Notes under the pieces: generated by a model | What the model was told of the DNA's origin: nothing | Seen by the model: the letters and a program-made list of their open reading frames with translations, nothing else | Database searches by the model: none | Translations under genes and position numbers: made by a program | Source: Neolewinella maritima | GTDB taxonomy: Bacteria > Bacteroidota > Bacteroidia > Chitinophagales > Saprospiraceae | DNA length: 64,000 bases | Direction of reading: 5' to 3' | Assembly: GCF_923081025.1 (NCBI RefSeq) | Contig: NZ_CAKLPZ010000001.1 | Coordinates: 744,001-808,000 of the forward strand | Shown here: one piece after another, positions 25,524-37,786 of the stretch | Numbering within the stretch: position 1 is the stretch's first letter | Layout: each line of letters begins with the position of its first letter

Positions 25524-26492
25524 ATGAACAGATTATCTATACTCGTCCTACTCCTGGCAGCTACCGCCTGTGGAAACCCGGACGCCGAGACTACCACGGA
25601 CGCGCAAGCATCGACGACGCCGGTAGCTACTACGGGCACCAATATTCGTCTCGCCGAAGCCCGGGAAGACGGTACCTTCGAGGAGGTCACCGAGGCTACG
25701 CGCGCAACGGACCACATTGCCAAGCGTACTCCCTACGTCTATCAGGTGGAGGGACCCGCCTGGGAAAACGAGAACGTGGGCTTTCGGATCTACTTCGACG
25801 AGCGCAACGCCATCGATATATTCGGCAAGCGGACGCGCGACATGGTGCTCGACAGCGTAGGCTTAAACACCGGCGGAGACGGGGAGAGTTACCACGATTT
25901 TTCCGACTGGGGTATGGATGTTCTCAAAGTCGGTACGTCCCTCGGGGCCGGTAGCATCGGACTGATGATCGATGGCCAGGCGTACCACCTCGGGGATGCA
26001 GCCGAGGAGACGGTCCGGGTGCTGGAAGAGACACCCGAACGCTCGCGCCTGCTCCTCAGCTACCGGGGCTGGGAGGTAGCCGGTCGCAGCCTGGACCTCG
26101 ACTGGGAGATCGGCATCGATACCGGTACCTACGGCTATACCTCCTCGGTAACCTTTACGGGCCTGCGGGGCGACGAAGAACTGCTCACCGGTATCGTCAA
26201 CCTGCTCAGTGACACGGTCTATACCGTGGAGCAACCCGGTCGCTTCGTCATGTACACCTACGGTCCACAGGCCGAGCTGGATAAGGTACTGGGTATGGCC
26301 ATCACAGCAGACGAGTCAAAGGTGCTCGGTACCGGCGAATTTATGCCCGACGAGACGCCCATCAGCTCCTCCTACTACGTACGGCTCAGGCTTACCGATG
26401 GGGAGCCCACCGAGTACCGCTTCACGGCCGGCTGGGAGCCGGGGAATGCAGATTTTGCGACCCGGGAAGGCTTCGTCAACGCCATATACTAG
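25524..26492 (+). CDS. DUF4861-family lipoprotein
   Basis: A 322-residue lipoprotein (AATACG signal). The conserved DUF4861 landmarks are YQVEGPAWENENVGFRIYFDERNAIDIFGK, HDFSDWGMDVLKVGTSLGAG and the closing WEPGNADF (each cited in part). The family occurs in pectin and other uronic-acid utilisation loci and is likely a carbohydrate-binding or carbohydrate-active beta-sandwich. No catalytic mechanism can be inferred here. It starts 18 bases after the GH88 gene, so the two are co-transcribed. Confidence 0.85.
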   Translation: MNRLSILVLLLAATACGNPDAETTTDAQASTTPVATTGTNIRLAEAREDGTFEEVTEATRATDHIAKRTPYVYQVEGPAWENENVGFRIYFDERNAIDIFGKRTRDMVLDSVGLNTGGDGESYHDFSDWGMDVLKVGTSLGAGSIGLMIDGQAYHLGDAAEETVRVLEETPERSRLLLSYRGWEVAGRSLDLDWEIGIDTGTYGYTSSVTFTGLRGDEELLTGIVNLLSDTVYTVEQPGRFVMYTYGPQAELDKVLGMAITADESKVLGTGEFMPDETPISSSYYVRLRLTDGEPTEYRFTAGWEPGNADFATREGFVNAIY

Positions 26493-26514
26493 ACGGAGTC
26501 GAGTGCGTCCCGGC

Positions 26515-27462
26515 TTAGCGCACGACGAGGCGACTGCTTTTCGTACCACTCCGCAGCAGGTAGACCCCGGGGAGCAGCGTAGTGGGCAGCGTAAGGTAGG
26601 GGGCGCGCGCGTCGAATGCGGGGAAGCGCGCTACCTCGCGGCCGTCAGGATGGTACAGGCTGATGGGTGTACCGGTGTCGACGGAGCTTAGTTGCACCTG
26701 CTGACCCGGACTGGCGGGGTTCGGGAACAGCCCGATGGCTGGCTGCTCACCCACGTGCACACTCACGATATCGAAGACGGTACGGGTACCGTCGAAGTCG
26801 TGCTGTGCGAGCCGGTAGTAGTGCTGACCGGTGCCGGGTGCACGGTGCAGGTAGCTGTAGTGAAGGATCTGGTCGGAGCTGGCCTCGCCGGCCAGGCGGG
26901 TGAGCTCGACGAAGTGGACGCCATCCTGGCTGTGCTCGACGGTGTAGAAGTCATTGTCAACCTCCTCGATGCTCGACCAGCTTAGCTGTACGTCACTTTT
27001 GAGCGGGGCAGCATTCCAGGACAGTAGGGTGACGGGAGCGGCGGCACCTTCGGCACGTACGTTAGACTGGGCCTGCGCGAACTGATTTCGGTTGAAATTT
27101 GTGCCCCGAAAAATGAAGTTGGCCTGATTACTTGAGCCTGCAAAATTCAGTGTGAAAGTATTTGCTGCCGACCCATCGACCAGCACGGCATCGGGTACGG
27201 TCAACTTGGCCCCGCTGCTCAGGCTAAGGTTCAGCGCCCCTATACTAAGGGCTCCTGACTCCGGGCAACTGGTCGGTAGGGTGAAGTTACTGGCCTGCAC
27301 GGTGATGGTGCCGGAAATCACGCCAGTGCTAGAGATGTTGCCCGAACAGGCAGTGCAGAATGCTTGGTTGTTTGCAATTATGATGCAACCTCCCTGTGCA
27401 TTCACAACGCACGAGCCGCCAAAGAAAACCAGGAAGAGTAAACAGGTGTAAATGTGTCGCAT
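26515..27462 (-). CDS. T9SS type A sorting domain protein, paralogue 1
   Basis: A 315-residue secreted protein started at ATG 27462 (signal to VVNAQ). An N-terminal domain (about 25-150) has a paired-Cys motif, FCTACSG, and beta-helix-like strands. Next is a fibronectin-like segment (VQLSWSSIEEVDNDFYTVEHSQDG... YYRLAQHDFDGT), then a sorting domain (LFPNPASPG ... LLPGVYLLRSG). The neighbour at 27701-28687 has the same architecture and similar wording throughout, so the two are tandem paralogues. Their role is unknown; the Cys-rich head may bind a ligand or polysaccharide. Confidence 0.8.
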   Translation of the reverse strand: MRHIYTCLLFLVFFGGSCVVNAQGGCIIIANNQAFCTACSGNISSTGVISGTITVQASNFTLPTSCPESGALSIGALNLSLSSGAKLTVPDAVLVDGSAANTFTLNFAGSSNQANFIFRGTNFNRNQFAQAQSNVRAEGAAAPVTLLSWNAAPLKSDVQLSWSSIEEVDNDFYTVEHSQDGVHFVELTRLAGEASSDQILHYSYLHRAPGTGQHYYRLAQHDFDGTRTVFDIVSVHVGEQPAIGLFPNPASPGQQVQLSSVDTGTPISLYHPDGREVARFPAFDARAPYLTLPTTLLPGVYLLRSGTKSSRLVVR

Positions 27463-27633
27463 AGTGTGTGTAGTGTTATCGCCCACAGCGCCGCCAAATG
27501 GCGGAACTGTTAAAGCCTACACTAAATATACGATGCTACGGTCAGGTAGCTAACTATCAATAGTCAGCCGCACTATTCAAGTCTGCCGGTGAGCGTCCGC
27601 AGGCACTACACATGCCGGTATCGCCGGTTCATC

Positions 27634-27656
27634 ACCCCTTAATGGCGATGTTGTTT
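27634..27656 (-). promoter_or_regulatory. Upstream motif shared by the two T9SS paralogues, copy 1
   Basis: On the minus strand it begins AAACAACAT, continues CGCCATTA and ends AGGGGT. The same pattern with the same internal spacing recurs at 28771-28793 before the second paralogue. It lies 172 bases upstream of the start at 27462. It may be a regulator binding site. Confidence 0.45.
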
Positions 27657-27700
27657 AAACGTTAAAGTTTATGACCCTACACAATATGTGCCCTGAGACG

Positions 27701-28687
27701 CTAGCGGACCAGCAGATGGTGGGCGGTCGTGCCTACCCGTAGCACGTAGCTACCGGTACGGAGATCGGCGGGCAACCGCAGGCGCTGCTGCTGTAGTCGG
27801 TAGGTGCCGACGTGGATACCCGCCGCGGTATAGATCGTCACCTGCTGTTGCTGATCGCTCTGCCCTACGGTCAGGAGGTGCCCGGCCCGGGCGGGGTTGG
27901 GGTAGGGGCGGGTGGCGGCCACTGCCGTGGTGCTATTCCGGGAGCTGCTGTATTCCTGGACGATGATGCCCGACAGCTCCGTAGAGCCATCATGGTCTAC
28001 CTGCCGGAGGCGGTAATAATTACGTCCTGCGGTGGGTTCGGTGTGGGTGTAGCTGTAGTCTAGCAGCGTGCGGCTATCCCCCTGGCCGCTCCGTCGGCCT
28101 ACGGGCCGAAACGTCACCCCGTCTACGGAGTGCTCCACCTCGTAGTAGGCATTATCCGATTCGCTGGCACTGCCCCAGCGGAGCGCGATGTGATCGTCCG
28201 CCGGCTCGGCCTCCCAGTAAGCTAACTCTACGGGTAGTGATGCGCGCTGTCCGGAGGCACTCTTAGTGAAGTCGTCCGGATTCGATAGCCGCGCGGAGAG
28301 ATCTGCATAGTTGCCGCCGGAGCCGCCCTTAGGGCTATAGGTCAGCCCACTCAGTACGGACTGACCGTTCACGTGGCCGTCTACCGCTACCGTAGTGTTC
28401 GGTGCGATCTGAATCCCCCCCGGAATTTCAAATGTGACCTTATTATCTATCCTGATCGTCACATTATCCGCAAAGGTGAAAGCGGACGTACAGCTTTCCG
28501 GCAGGGTGTAGCTGATTCCCCCCGTGACGATCAGCTGGCCGCGAAACACCCCGTCGACGATGGCCGGATTCGAACCCGTAGAACAACTACTGCAGATGTC
28601 GAAAAAGCTGCTTGTCACCTCGCAGACTTGGGCGGAAGAACTACCGGTGATAATTAAGGATAAGAATAGAGTGAATACGCGTTTCAT
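27701..28687 (-). CDS. T9SS type A sorting domain protein, paralogue 2
   Basis: A 328-residue secreted protein (signal to SSSAQ) built like its downstream neighbour: Cys-rich start (DICSSCSTG), a beta-helix-like domain (about 45-150), a fibronectin-like segment (IALRWGSASESDNAYYEVEHS ... YYRLRQVDHDGS), and a sorting domain (PYPNPARAG ... LRTGSYVLRVG). The order of parts and the phrases VEHS-DGV-F and YYRL-Q-D-DG are shared. It is separated from its paralogue by about 240 bases, so the two are likely to have their own promoters. Confidence 0.8.
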   Translation of the reverse strand: MKRVFTLFLSLIITGSSSAQVCEVTSSFFDICSSCSTGSNPAIVDGVFRGQLIVTGGISYTLPESCTSAFTFADNVTIRIDNKVTFEIPGGIQIAPNTTVAVDGHVNGQSVLSGLTYSPKGGSGGNYADLSARLSNPDDFTKSASGQRASLPVELAYWEAEPADDHIALRWGSASESDNAYYEVEHSVDGVTFRPVGRRSGQGDSRTLLDYSYTHTEPTAGRNYYRLRQVDHDGSTELSGIIVQEYSSSRNSTTAVAATRPYPNPARAGHLLTVGQSDQQQQVTIYTAAGIHVGTYRLQQQRLRLPADLRTGSYVLRVGTTAHHLLVR

Positions 28688-28770
28688 AGTGGATAGTAGC
28701 CGACGGGGACCAGCCTCAGTGTCGATAGGTTACTTATTGTAAAAAGTACAATAAGTCTGTTAGGGTAACG

Positions 28771-28793
28771 ACCCCTATACGCCAATGTTGTTT
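28771..28793 (-). promoter_or_regulatory. Upstream motif shared by the two T9SS paralogues, copy 2
   Basis: Minus strand reads AAACAACAT, then TGGCGTAT and AGGGGT, matching copy 1 in both ends and spacing. It lies 84 bases upstream of the start at 28687. Confidence 0.45.
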
Positions 28794-28832
28794 GGACATA
28801 TAGGTCTTAACGACTGTTTTGGTGGCTAAACA

Positions 28833-28884
28833 CCTTCTTTCTTAAAAGAAGGAGGAGCGGCGGACTATGGTCCGTCGCTCCTCC
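28833..28884. terminator. Pair of overlapping hairpins between divergent genes
   Basis: The larger stem pairs 28851-28865 with 28870-28884 (15 bases, one G-U-type mismatch, 4-base loop TATG; arm begins GGAGGAGCGG). A smaller stem pairs CCTTCTT 28833-28839 with AAGAAGG 28846-28852 and overlaps it by two bases, so the two could be alternatives. The flanking genes both point away, so it terminates neither. It may belong to a small RNA. Confidence 0.55.
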
Positions 28885-29035
28885 GAAATGTGTGTTAGTG
28901 TCTATTTAATCGTAATTCTAAAGTAGGATTTAAAGCATTGTTGTTCGTCGTGTCCGTACCAGAACGACCGCCTTAGCTATATTGTTGTGCAGACAACGAA
29001 CGTGTATACATCTTTTTCGTCCCCGCCCCGCGCGC

Positions 29036-29043
29036 TACTTTTG
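29036..29043 (+). promoter_or_regulatory. -7 promoter box of metG
   Basis: TACTTTTG matches TAnnTTTG exactly, 19 bases before ATG 29063. A T-rich stretch (TTTT 29013-29016) lies 19 bases upstream, at the -33 position. Confidence 0.55.
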
Positions 29044-29062
29044 CGCGACCTAGTTTACCGCC

Positions 29063-31210
29063 ATGCCCCACCTGCTTACTTCCGCGCTGCCGTACGCCAA
29101 CGGCCCGCTCCACCTCGGCCACCTCGCCGGCGCTTACCTGCCCGCCGATCTCTACGCCCGCTACCTGCGGCTGATGGGTAAGGACGTACTCTGGGTCTGC
29201 GGCAGCGACGAGCACGGCGCGGCCATCACGCTGCGCGCCAAGAAGGAGGGCATCGACCCGCGCGATATCATCGACAAGTACCACGCGCTCAATAAGGCCA
29301 GCTTTGCCGCCCTGGGCATCAGCTTCGATCACTACCACCGCACCAGCACGCCGCTGCACCACGAGACGAGCCAGGACTTCTTTCGCACCCTAGACCAAAA
29401 GGGTGGCGAATTCATTGTCAAGACGACCGAGCAATACTACGATCCGGCGTACCAGCAATTTCTGGCCGACCGCTACATCAAGGGCACCTGCCCCCGCTGC
29501 GGCCACACCGAGGCCTTCGGAGACCAGTGCGAGAATTGCGGCAGCGACCTGTCGCCCACCGAGCTCATCGAGCCGGTGTCCGTACTCAGCGGCAGCACCC
29601 CCGAACTGCGCGAGACCAAGCACTGGTACTTCGACCTGGCTAAGCACGAGGACTTCCTGCGCCGCTGGATCCAGGAGGGTAGGGTAGACGGCGAGCAGGT
29701 CCACGACCCCACTACCTGGAAGAAGCACGTCATTGGCCAGTGCATGAGCTGGCTCAACGAAGGCCTGCAGGCCCGGGCCATCACGCGCGATCTCGACTGG
29801 GGCATCAGCGTGCCCCACCCCGAAGCGGAGGGCAAGGTGCTCTACGTCTGGTTCGATGCCCCCATCGGCTACATCTCCAGCACCAAGCAGTGGTGCCTCG
29901 ACCACGGCCGCGACTGGCGCGACTACTGGCAGAACCCCGATACCGAGCTCACTCACTTCATCGGAAAGGACAACATCGTCTTCCACTGCCTCATCTTTCC
30001 CGCCATGCTGCGGGCCCACGGGGACTACGTCCTACCCAAAAACGTGCCCGCTAACCAGTTCCTCAACTTCGAGGGCGATAAGTTCAGCAAGTCCCGCGGC
30101 TGGGGCATCGAACTGCACGAGTACATCGAGGAGTTCCAAGACTTCCCCAACGGCGAGGATGCCCTACGCTGGGCCCTCATTCGCAACCTGCCCGAGCAGT
30201 CCGATGCCGACTTCACCTGGGACGGCTTCACCGAATATTACGATAAGGACCTGGCCGATAAACTTGGCAACTTCTTTAACCGCGTCACGGTCCTCACCCA
30301 CAAGTACTTCGACGGTCTAGTCCCCCGCTCCACCGGGGCGCGTTCGCAGGTGCAACACCAACTCCAACAAAGCCTCAGCACCCTAGCTACCCACTTCGAG
30401 GCCTTCCGCTTCAAGGACGCCGCCACCACCTTCGTCGAGCTGGCCACCTTCGGCAACACCTACCTGCAGGACGCCGCCCCCTGGTCGCTGGCTAAGGCCG
30501 ATCCGGAAGATCCCCGTATCGCCGAGATCATGTTCGACTGTATCCAGGTCGCGGCGGCCCTGGCCCTGACGGCCCACCCCTTCGTCCCCCTGGTCAGCGC
30601 CAAACTGCGTACCGTACTCAAGCAGGACATCGTAGCCAACGGCGACTGGGCCGTAGCCCGGGATACCCTCGCTGCGGGTCGCCCCCTGATCGCTGCGGGA
30701 CACGCCATCGGGCAGGCGGGCGTCCTCTTCCCTAAGATCGTGGATCGCAAGGACGACAGCCTGCTACAGATCGTCCTGCGGCAGCGCAACAAGCTCCGCT
30801 CGTCGGCCGAGCTCGCCTCGTCCGCCGAGCAGAGCGGAGGAGCAAAAATCATCGACACCCCCGCAGCCGACGAGGCTAAGCCCGAGATCTCCTTTGACGA
30901 CTTCACCAAGCTAGACCTGCGTACCGCCACCATCGTCACCGCGGCACCCGTCAAGAAATCCAATAAGCTACTGCAGCTTACCATCGACCTGGGCGCCGGC
31001 GAGCAGCGCAGCGTAGTAAGCGGCATCGCCAAGCACTACGATCCGTCCGAGCTGCCCGGTCAGCAGGTTGTAGTGGTTACTAATTTGGCCCCCCGCAAGA
31101 TGGCCGGCGTGCTGAGCGAGGCGATGATCCTGATGGCGGAGGATGCGCAGGGGAAGCTGGGCTTCGTGGCTGCGCCTGCCGGATTCGGAAACGGGCTGGG
31201 CGTCCGATAA
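29063..31210 (+). CDS. metG: Methionyl-tRNA synthetase with C-terminal tRNA-binding domain
   Basis: A 715-residue class I synthetase that charges tRNA-Met. The HIGH-type motif is HLGH at residues 17-20. A zinc knuckle has four Cys at about 143-158 (CPRC...CENC), and the KMSKS-type loop is KFSKS at about 340-344. The anticodon-binding helical domain follows, and an EMAP/Trbp111-like OB-fold covers about 615-715 (LDLRTATIVTA, GIAKHYDPSELPGQQVVVVTN). The last domain helps tRNA binding and dimerisation. A Ser/Ala/Glu-rich linker of about 30 residues precedes it. The next gene starts 15 bases later. Confidence 0.97.
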   Translation: MPHLLTSALPYANGPLHLGHLAGAYLPADLYARYLRLMGKDVLWVCGSDEHGAAITLRAKKEGIDPRDIIDKYHALNKASFAALGISFDHYHRTSTPLHHETSQDFFRTLDQKGGEFIVKTTEQYYDPAYQQFLADRYIKGTCPRCGHTEAFGDQCENCGSDLSPTELIEPVSVLSGSTPELRETKHWYFDLAKHEDFLRRWIQEGRVDGEQVHDPTTWKKHVIGQCMSWLNEGLQARAITRDLDWGISVPHPEAEGKVLYVWFDAPIGYISSTKQWCLDHGRDWRDYWQNPDTELTHFIGKDNIVFHCLIFPAMLRAHGDYVLPKNVPANQFLNFEGDKFSKSRGWGIELHEYIEEFQDFPNGEDALRWALIRNLPEQSDADFTWDGFTEYYDKDLADKLGNFFNRVTVLTHKYFDGLVPRSTGARSQVQHQLQQSLSTLATHFEAFRFKDAATTFVELATFGNTYLQDAAPWSLAKADPEDPRIAEIMFDCIQVAAALALTAHPFVPLVSAKLRTVLKQDIVANGDWAVARDTLAAGRPLIAAGHAIGQAGVLFPKIVDRKDDSLLQIVLRQRNKLRSSAELASSAEQSGGAKIIDTPAADEAKPEISFDDFTKLDLRTATIVTAAPVKKSNKLLQLTIDLGAGEQRSVVSGIAKHYDPSELPGQQVVVVTNLAPRKMAGVLSEAMILMAEDAQGKLGFVAAPAGFGNGLGVR

Positions 31211-31225
31211 TCCAAACTCAACCCA

Positions 31226-31687
31226 ATGATGGATTCCCACGAAGTAAAGGCCGCCCTCTACCAAGCCTGCACGGAACACATCGAGCGGACCATCCGCACC
31301 ATCACCCAGAACCTCACCTCCATCGACGCCTCCCGCAGCAGCGAGACCAAGAGCAGTGCGGGCGATAAGTTCGAGACCGGCCGGGCCATGCTGCACCTGG
31401 AAGAGCAGAACAATCAGCGGCAACTGAGCGAGATACTGCAGGTCAAACACGCACTCGGTAAAATAGACCCTGCACACAGTTCACCACGCATACAGACCGG
31501 TAGCCTGATCATCACCGATCGCGGCACGTACTACCTCGCGGTAGGGCTGGGTAAGGTCACCCTAGCAGGATCACGCTACTACTGCATATCCCCCCAGTCG
31601 CCCATCGGGGGCCTACTACTGCACAAGACGGTGGGCGATGAAGTGCACTTCAACGGCAAGCCGATAAAGATCCAAGGAGTCCGCTAA
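31226..31687 (+). CDS. GreA/GreB-like transcription factor family protein
   Basis: A 153-residue protein with an N-terminal helical part (about 1-80, containing SSAGDKFETGRAMLHLEEQN) and a C-terminal beta domain (IQTGSLIITDRGTYYLAVGLG ... ISPQSPIGGLLLHKTVGDEV). The second half has the GreA/GreB C-terminal pattern, ending in the S-P-x-x-x-x-L-x-x-x-x-x-G-D motif. The N-terminal coiled coil is shorter than in GreA, so it may act on RNA polymerase differently or be a Bacteroidota-specific variant. It follows metG by 15 bases and meets the DUF2126 gene end to end. Confidence 0.7.
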   Translation: MMDSHEVKAALYQACTEHIERTIRTITQNLTSIDASRSSETKSSAGDKFETGRAMLHLEEQNNQRQLSEILQVKHALGKIDPAHSSPRIQTGSLIITDRGTYYLAVGLGKVTLAGSRYYCISPQSPIGGLLLHKTVGDEVHFNGKPIKIQGVR

Positions 31688-35038
<3,351 letters not shown>

Positions 35039-35138
35039 AGAGGGGAAGCTGTCGGAACAAGGTAGGCGATATAAATCCTACGGTCGTACTTTGTTGGCTT
35101 AACCGTCGAGCACTCCGCTTGCCCAACTGCTTCCGCCC

Positions 35139-36599
35139 ATGACTCCAGCCACCGGCCTCTTTACCGGCTATACCGTACCGGAGGGTACGCTCGACGAAGT
35201 GTTCAGCGACTTCACCCACCACTACGGCAAGTATCCGGCCATCCGGGAAGGCTTCGACGAGCTCAGCGCGGGCGATTTCCAGCGGCTCAACGAAAGCGCC
35301 AAACTGAGTTTTCTCAATCAGGGCATCACCTACGCGGTGTACTCCGAAGACGGCGGCGGCCGCGAAAAGATCTTTCCCTTCGACCTCTTCCCCCGCATCA
35401 TCGATCAGGAAGAGTGGACGCAGCTGCAGATGGGCCTGGAGCAGCGGAATACCGCGCTCAACCTGTTTCTCAAGGATGTCTACGGTGCCCGCGCCATCCT
35501 GAAGGAAAAGGTCGTGCCCGAAGAGCTGGTCATGAGCAGCAGCCACTACGTCAAGGGCATGGAGGATATCCGGCCACGGGGAGATGTATATACCCACGTC
35601 TGCGGTACCGACCTAGTACGCCACACGGACGGCAAGTTCTACGTCCTGGAGGATAATCTGCGTAGCCCCTCGGGCGTGAGCTACGTACTGTCCAACCGCG
35701 CGGCCATGCGGCGCACCCTCTACGGTATGTTCCGCCACGTACCGGTGGAGGAGGTCAGTGATTATCCCGCCATGCTTCTGCAGACCCTACAGTCCGTAGC
35801 CCCGCAGCGCGATGGCGAGCCCCGCTGTGTAGTGCTCACGCCCGGCCCCTTCAACTCCGCTTACTACGAGCACAGCCTGCTGGCCCGCCTCATGGACTGT
35901 GATCTGGTGGAGGGCCCCGACCTATACGTAGACGACGATACCGTCTACCTCAAAACCATCAAGGGCCGCCAGCGGGTAGACGTGATCTACCGCCGCATCG
36001 ACGATGCCTACCTGGACCCCGAGGTCTTCCGTCCCGACAGCATGCTCGGCGTAGCCGGACTGATGCGCGCCTACGCTAAGGGCCGGGTCACCATCGTCAA
36101 CGCCCCCGGCACCGGCATTGCCGATGATAAGGCCATCTGCGCCTACGTGCCCGACATGATCCGCTTCTACCTCAAGCAGGAGCCCATCATCAGCAACGTA
36201 CCCACCTACATCTGCGGCAAACCCGAAGACCTCCAGTACACGCTGGAGCACCTGGCCGAGCTGGTCGTCAAGCCCGTGGATATGTCGGGTGGCTACGGCG
36301 TCATGATCTGCGACCGACTAAGTAAAGCCGAGCTCGACGAGTTGGCGGAGAAAGTGAAAGCCGACCCGCGCAACTTCATCGCCCAGCCCAAGATCATGCT
36401 CAGCACCCACTCTACCTACATCGAGGAGCAGAACAGCTTCGCCCCCCGCCACATCGACCTGCGCACCTTCACCCTCCTCGGAGCCGACAAGACGCGCATC
36501 CTCAAGGGCGGCCTCACCCGGGTAGCCCTCAAGGAGGGTAGCCTGATCGTGAACTCCAGTCAGGGTGGGGGGAGTAAGGATACCTGGGTGATTTGTTAG
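35139..36599 (+). CDS. Circularly permuted ATP-grasp type 2 protein (DUF404/DUF407)
   Basis: A 486-residue protein. Diagnostic motifs are HYVKGMEDIRPRGDVYTHVCG (cited in part), EDNLRSPSGVSYVLSNR, the VIYRRIDD segment, and near the C-terminus KPVDMSGGYG and QGGGSKDTWV. This is the circularly permuted ATP-grasp fold, thought to ligate amino acids or short peptides by forming amide bonds with ATP. It is the first gene of the plus-strand unit and faces away from the DUF2126 gene across a 100-base region. The alpha-E gene follows after a palindromic repeat of 130 bases. Confidence 0.92.
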   Translation: MTPATGLFTGYTVPEGTLDEVFSDFTHHYGKYPAIREGFDELSAGDFQRLNESAKLSFLNQGITYAVYSEDGGGREKIFPFDLFPRIIDQEEWTQLQMGLEQRNTALNLFLKDVYGARAILKEKVVPEELVMSSSHYVKGMEDIRPRGDVYTHVCGTDLVRHTDGKFYVLEDNLRSPSGVSYVLSNRAAMRRTLYGMFRHVPVEEVSDYPAMLLQTLQSVAPQRDGEPRCVVLTPGPFNSAYYEHSLLARLMDCDLVEGPDLYVDDDTVYLKTIKGRQRVDVIYRRIDDAYLDPEVFRPDSMLGVAGLMRAYAKGRVTIVNAPGTGIADDKAICAYVPDMIRFYLKQEPIISNVPTYICGKPEDLQYTLEHLAELVVKPVDMSGGYGVMICDRLSKAELDELAEKVKADPRNFIAQPKIMLSTHSTYIEEQNSFAPRHIDLRTFTLLGADKTRILKGGLTRVALKEGSLIVNSSQGGGSKDTWVIC

Positions 36600-36604
36600 G
36601 TTTT

Positions 36605-36718
36605 TTAAACACGGATTACTCGGATTTGGGGCACAGATCAGACACGGAGTATCGTGGTGTCTGCCCCTTTCGATCCGTGTTTAATCCGTGCCCTGAATCC
36701 GTCGTAATCCGTGTTTAA
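36605..36718. repeat. Intergenic repeat with copies in both orientations
   Basis: TTAAACACGGATTAC at 36605-36619 pairs perfectly with 36704-36718. Two further inverted copies of the ATCCGTG core lie at about 36672-36690. Several short internal copies make a large foldable region between the ATP-grasp and alpha-E genes. It is probably an extragenic repeat family or an internal processing site. Confidence 0.65.
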
Positions 36719-36730
36719 CCCCTCCCACAC

Positions 36731-37762
36731 ATGCTAGCAAGAATCGCCTCTACCCTCTACTGGACCGGCCGCTACATCGAGCGCTCCGAGCACCTGGCCC
36801 GCTACCTGCGCGTACAGTACTTCTCGATGCTCGACGCGCCGATGAGCCAGAGCAAGGACTTTATCCTCAAGTCCATCCTCAATATGTACGGCAGCGAGTG
36901 GGAGGAAGGGGAAGAACTCGTGGAGTCCCAGGTGCTGCAGCGGGTAGGGATGGACTATAGCGTGCCCACCAGCATCCGCGCTACGGTGAAGGCGGCCCGC
37001 GAGAATGCCGGCAGCGTGCGCCACGTCATCTCTACCGAGCTCTGGGAGGCGATCAATACTTTTTATGTCAACAGCCACGCCACCGACCCGGAGGACTTTG
37101 CCGTGCGGGGGCTCTATGATTATACCTTCGAGGTGAGCCGGCAGTGCGCCATCATCCGCTCGCGGATCCACGATACTTTGCTGCACGACGAGTCGTGGGT
37201 ATTCGTCAAGCTCGGCATCCACCTGGAGCGGGTAGCGCAGGTGATCCGTATCATCAACGCCAAGCTAAACGACGGCGACGTGATCAGCGACCGCGGCGGA
37301 CCGGACGAAAACAAGATCCTGAAGCTGTACCAGCACACCATCCTGCTCAAGGTGCTGGAGGGCTTCGACATGCACCGCCGAGCCTACCGCCGCAAGCAGA
37401 CCCGGCGCACTACGCTGGAGTTCCTGATCGCCAATCCGGAGTTTTCCCGCTCCGTGACCTACAATATGGACCGGGTGGTCGGCCTGCTGGCCCGCCTGCA
37501 CGGTAAGTCGGACGTCCGCGATCCGGCACAGTTCAGGGCGGGTAAGCTGCTGAGCTATTTCCGCTATATCGATTACGATCAGATCAGCGACGACCCCATC
37601 GATGCACTCAATAATGCCCTGAGCGAAGTCTACGCCCTGCACGACGATATCGAACGGACCTACTTCAATCCTGTTGAAACAGATAGTACGCTGCCCCGTC
37701 AGAGTCAGACTCAGTCCAACGGCGCGCAGTCACAGACCCAGGTCACCAATACTCCCGGCTAA
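36731..37762 (+). CDS. Alpha-E domain protein (DUF403)
   Basis: A 343-residue all-helical protein with the alpha-E start MLARIASTLYWTGRYIERSEH and inner motifs YSVPTSIRATVKAARENAGSVRHVIS and FVKLGIHLERVAQVIRI (short excerpts). The N-terminal Arg/Tyr/Glu pattern is conserved in the family and may form a binding site. Alpha-E proteins occur almost always next to circularly permuted ATP-grasp proteins and transglutaminases, sometimes fused to them, and are presumed to bind the peptide or amino-acid product. The tail is Gln/Ser rich and probably flexible. The Anbu gene starts 24 bases later. Confidence 0.92.
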   Translation: MLARIASTLYWTGRYIERSEHLARYLRVQYFSMLDAPMSQSKDFILKSILNMYGSEWEEGEELVESQVLQRVGMDYSVPTSIRATVKAARENAGSVRHVISTELWEAINTFYVNSHATDPEDFAVRGLYDYTFEVSRQCAIIRSRIHDTLLHDESWVFVKLGIHLERVAQVIRIINAKLNDGDVISDRGGPDENKILKLYQHTILLKVLEGFDMHRRAYRRKQTRRTTLEFLIANPEFSRSVTYNMDRVVGLLARLHGKSDVRDPAQFRAGKLLSYFRYIDYDQISDDPIDALNNALSEVYALHDDIERTYFNPVETDSTLPRQSQTQSNGAQSQTQVTNTPG

Positions 37763-37786
37763 GCCGACCGCAAACCAGATCCTCCC

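Larger units (their letters stand above)
28688..29062. other. 375-bp divergent intergenic region
   Basis: It contains no supported gene. It holds the shared motif copy 2 (28771-28793), two overlapping hairpins (28833-28884), and the metG promoter box at 29036-29043. A run of A/T-rich sequence lies between the hairpins and metG. No tRNA or known riboswitch was recognised. Confidence 0.6.

Noticed and set aside
28900-29030. AT-rich stretch before metG as a possible tRNA gene or T-box leader
   Set aside because: No cloverleaf, CCA end or T-box conserved sequence could be drawn, and the -7 box lies closer to metG.
36605-36718. Repeat cluster as an insertion sequence remnant
   Set aside because: No transposase fragment, target duplication or terminal inverted repeats of an element were found.
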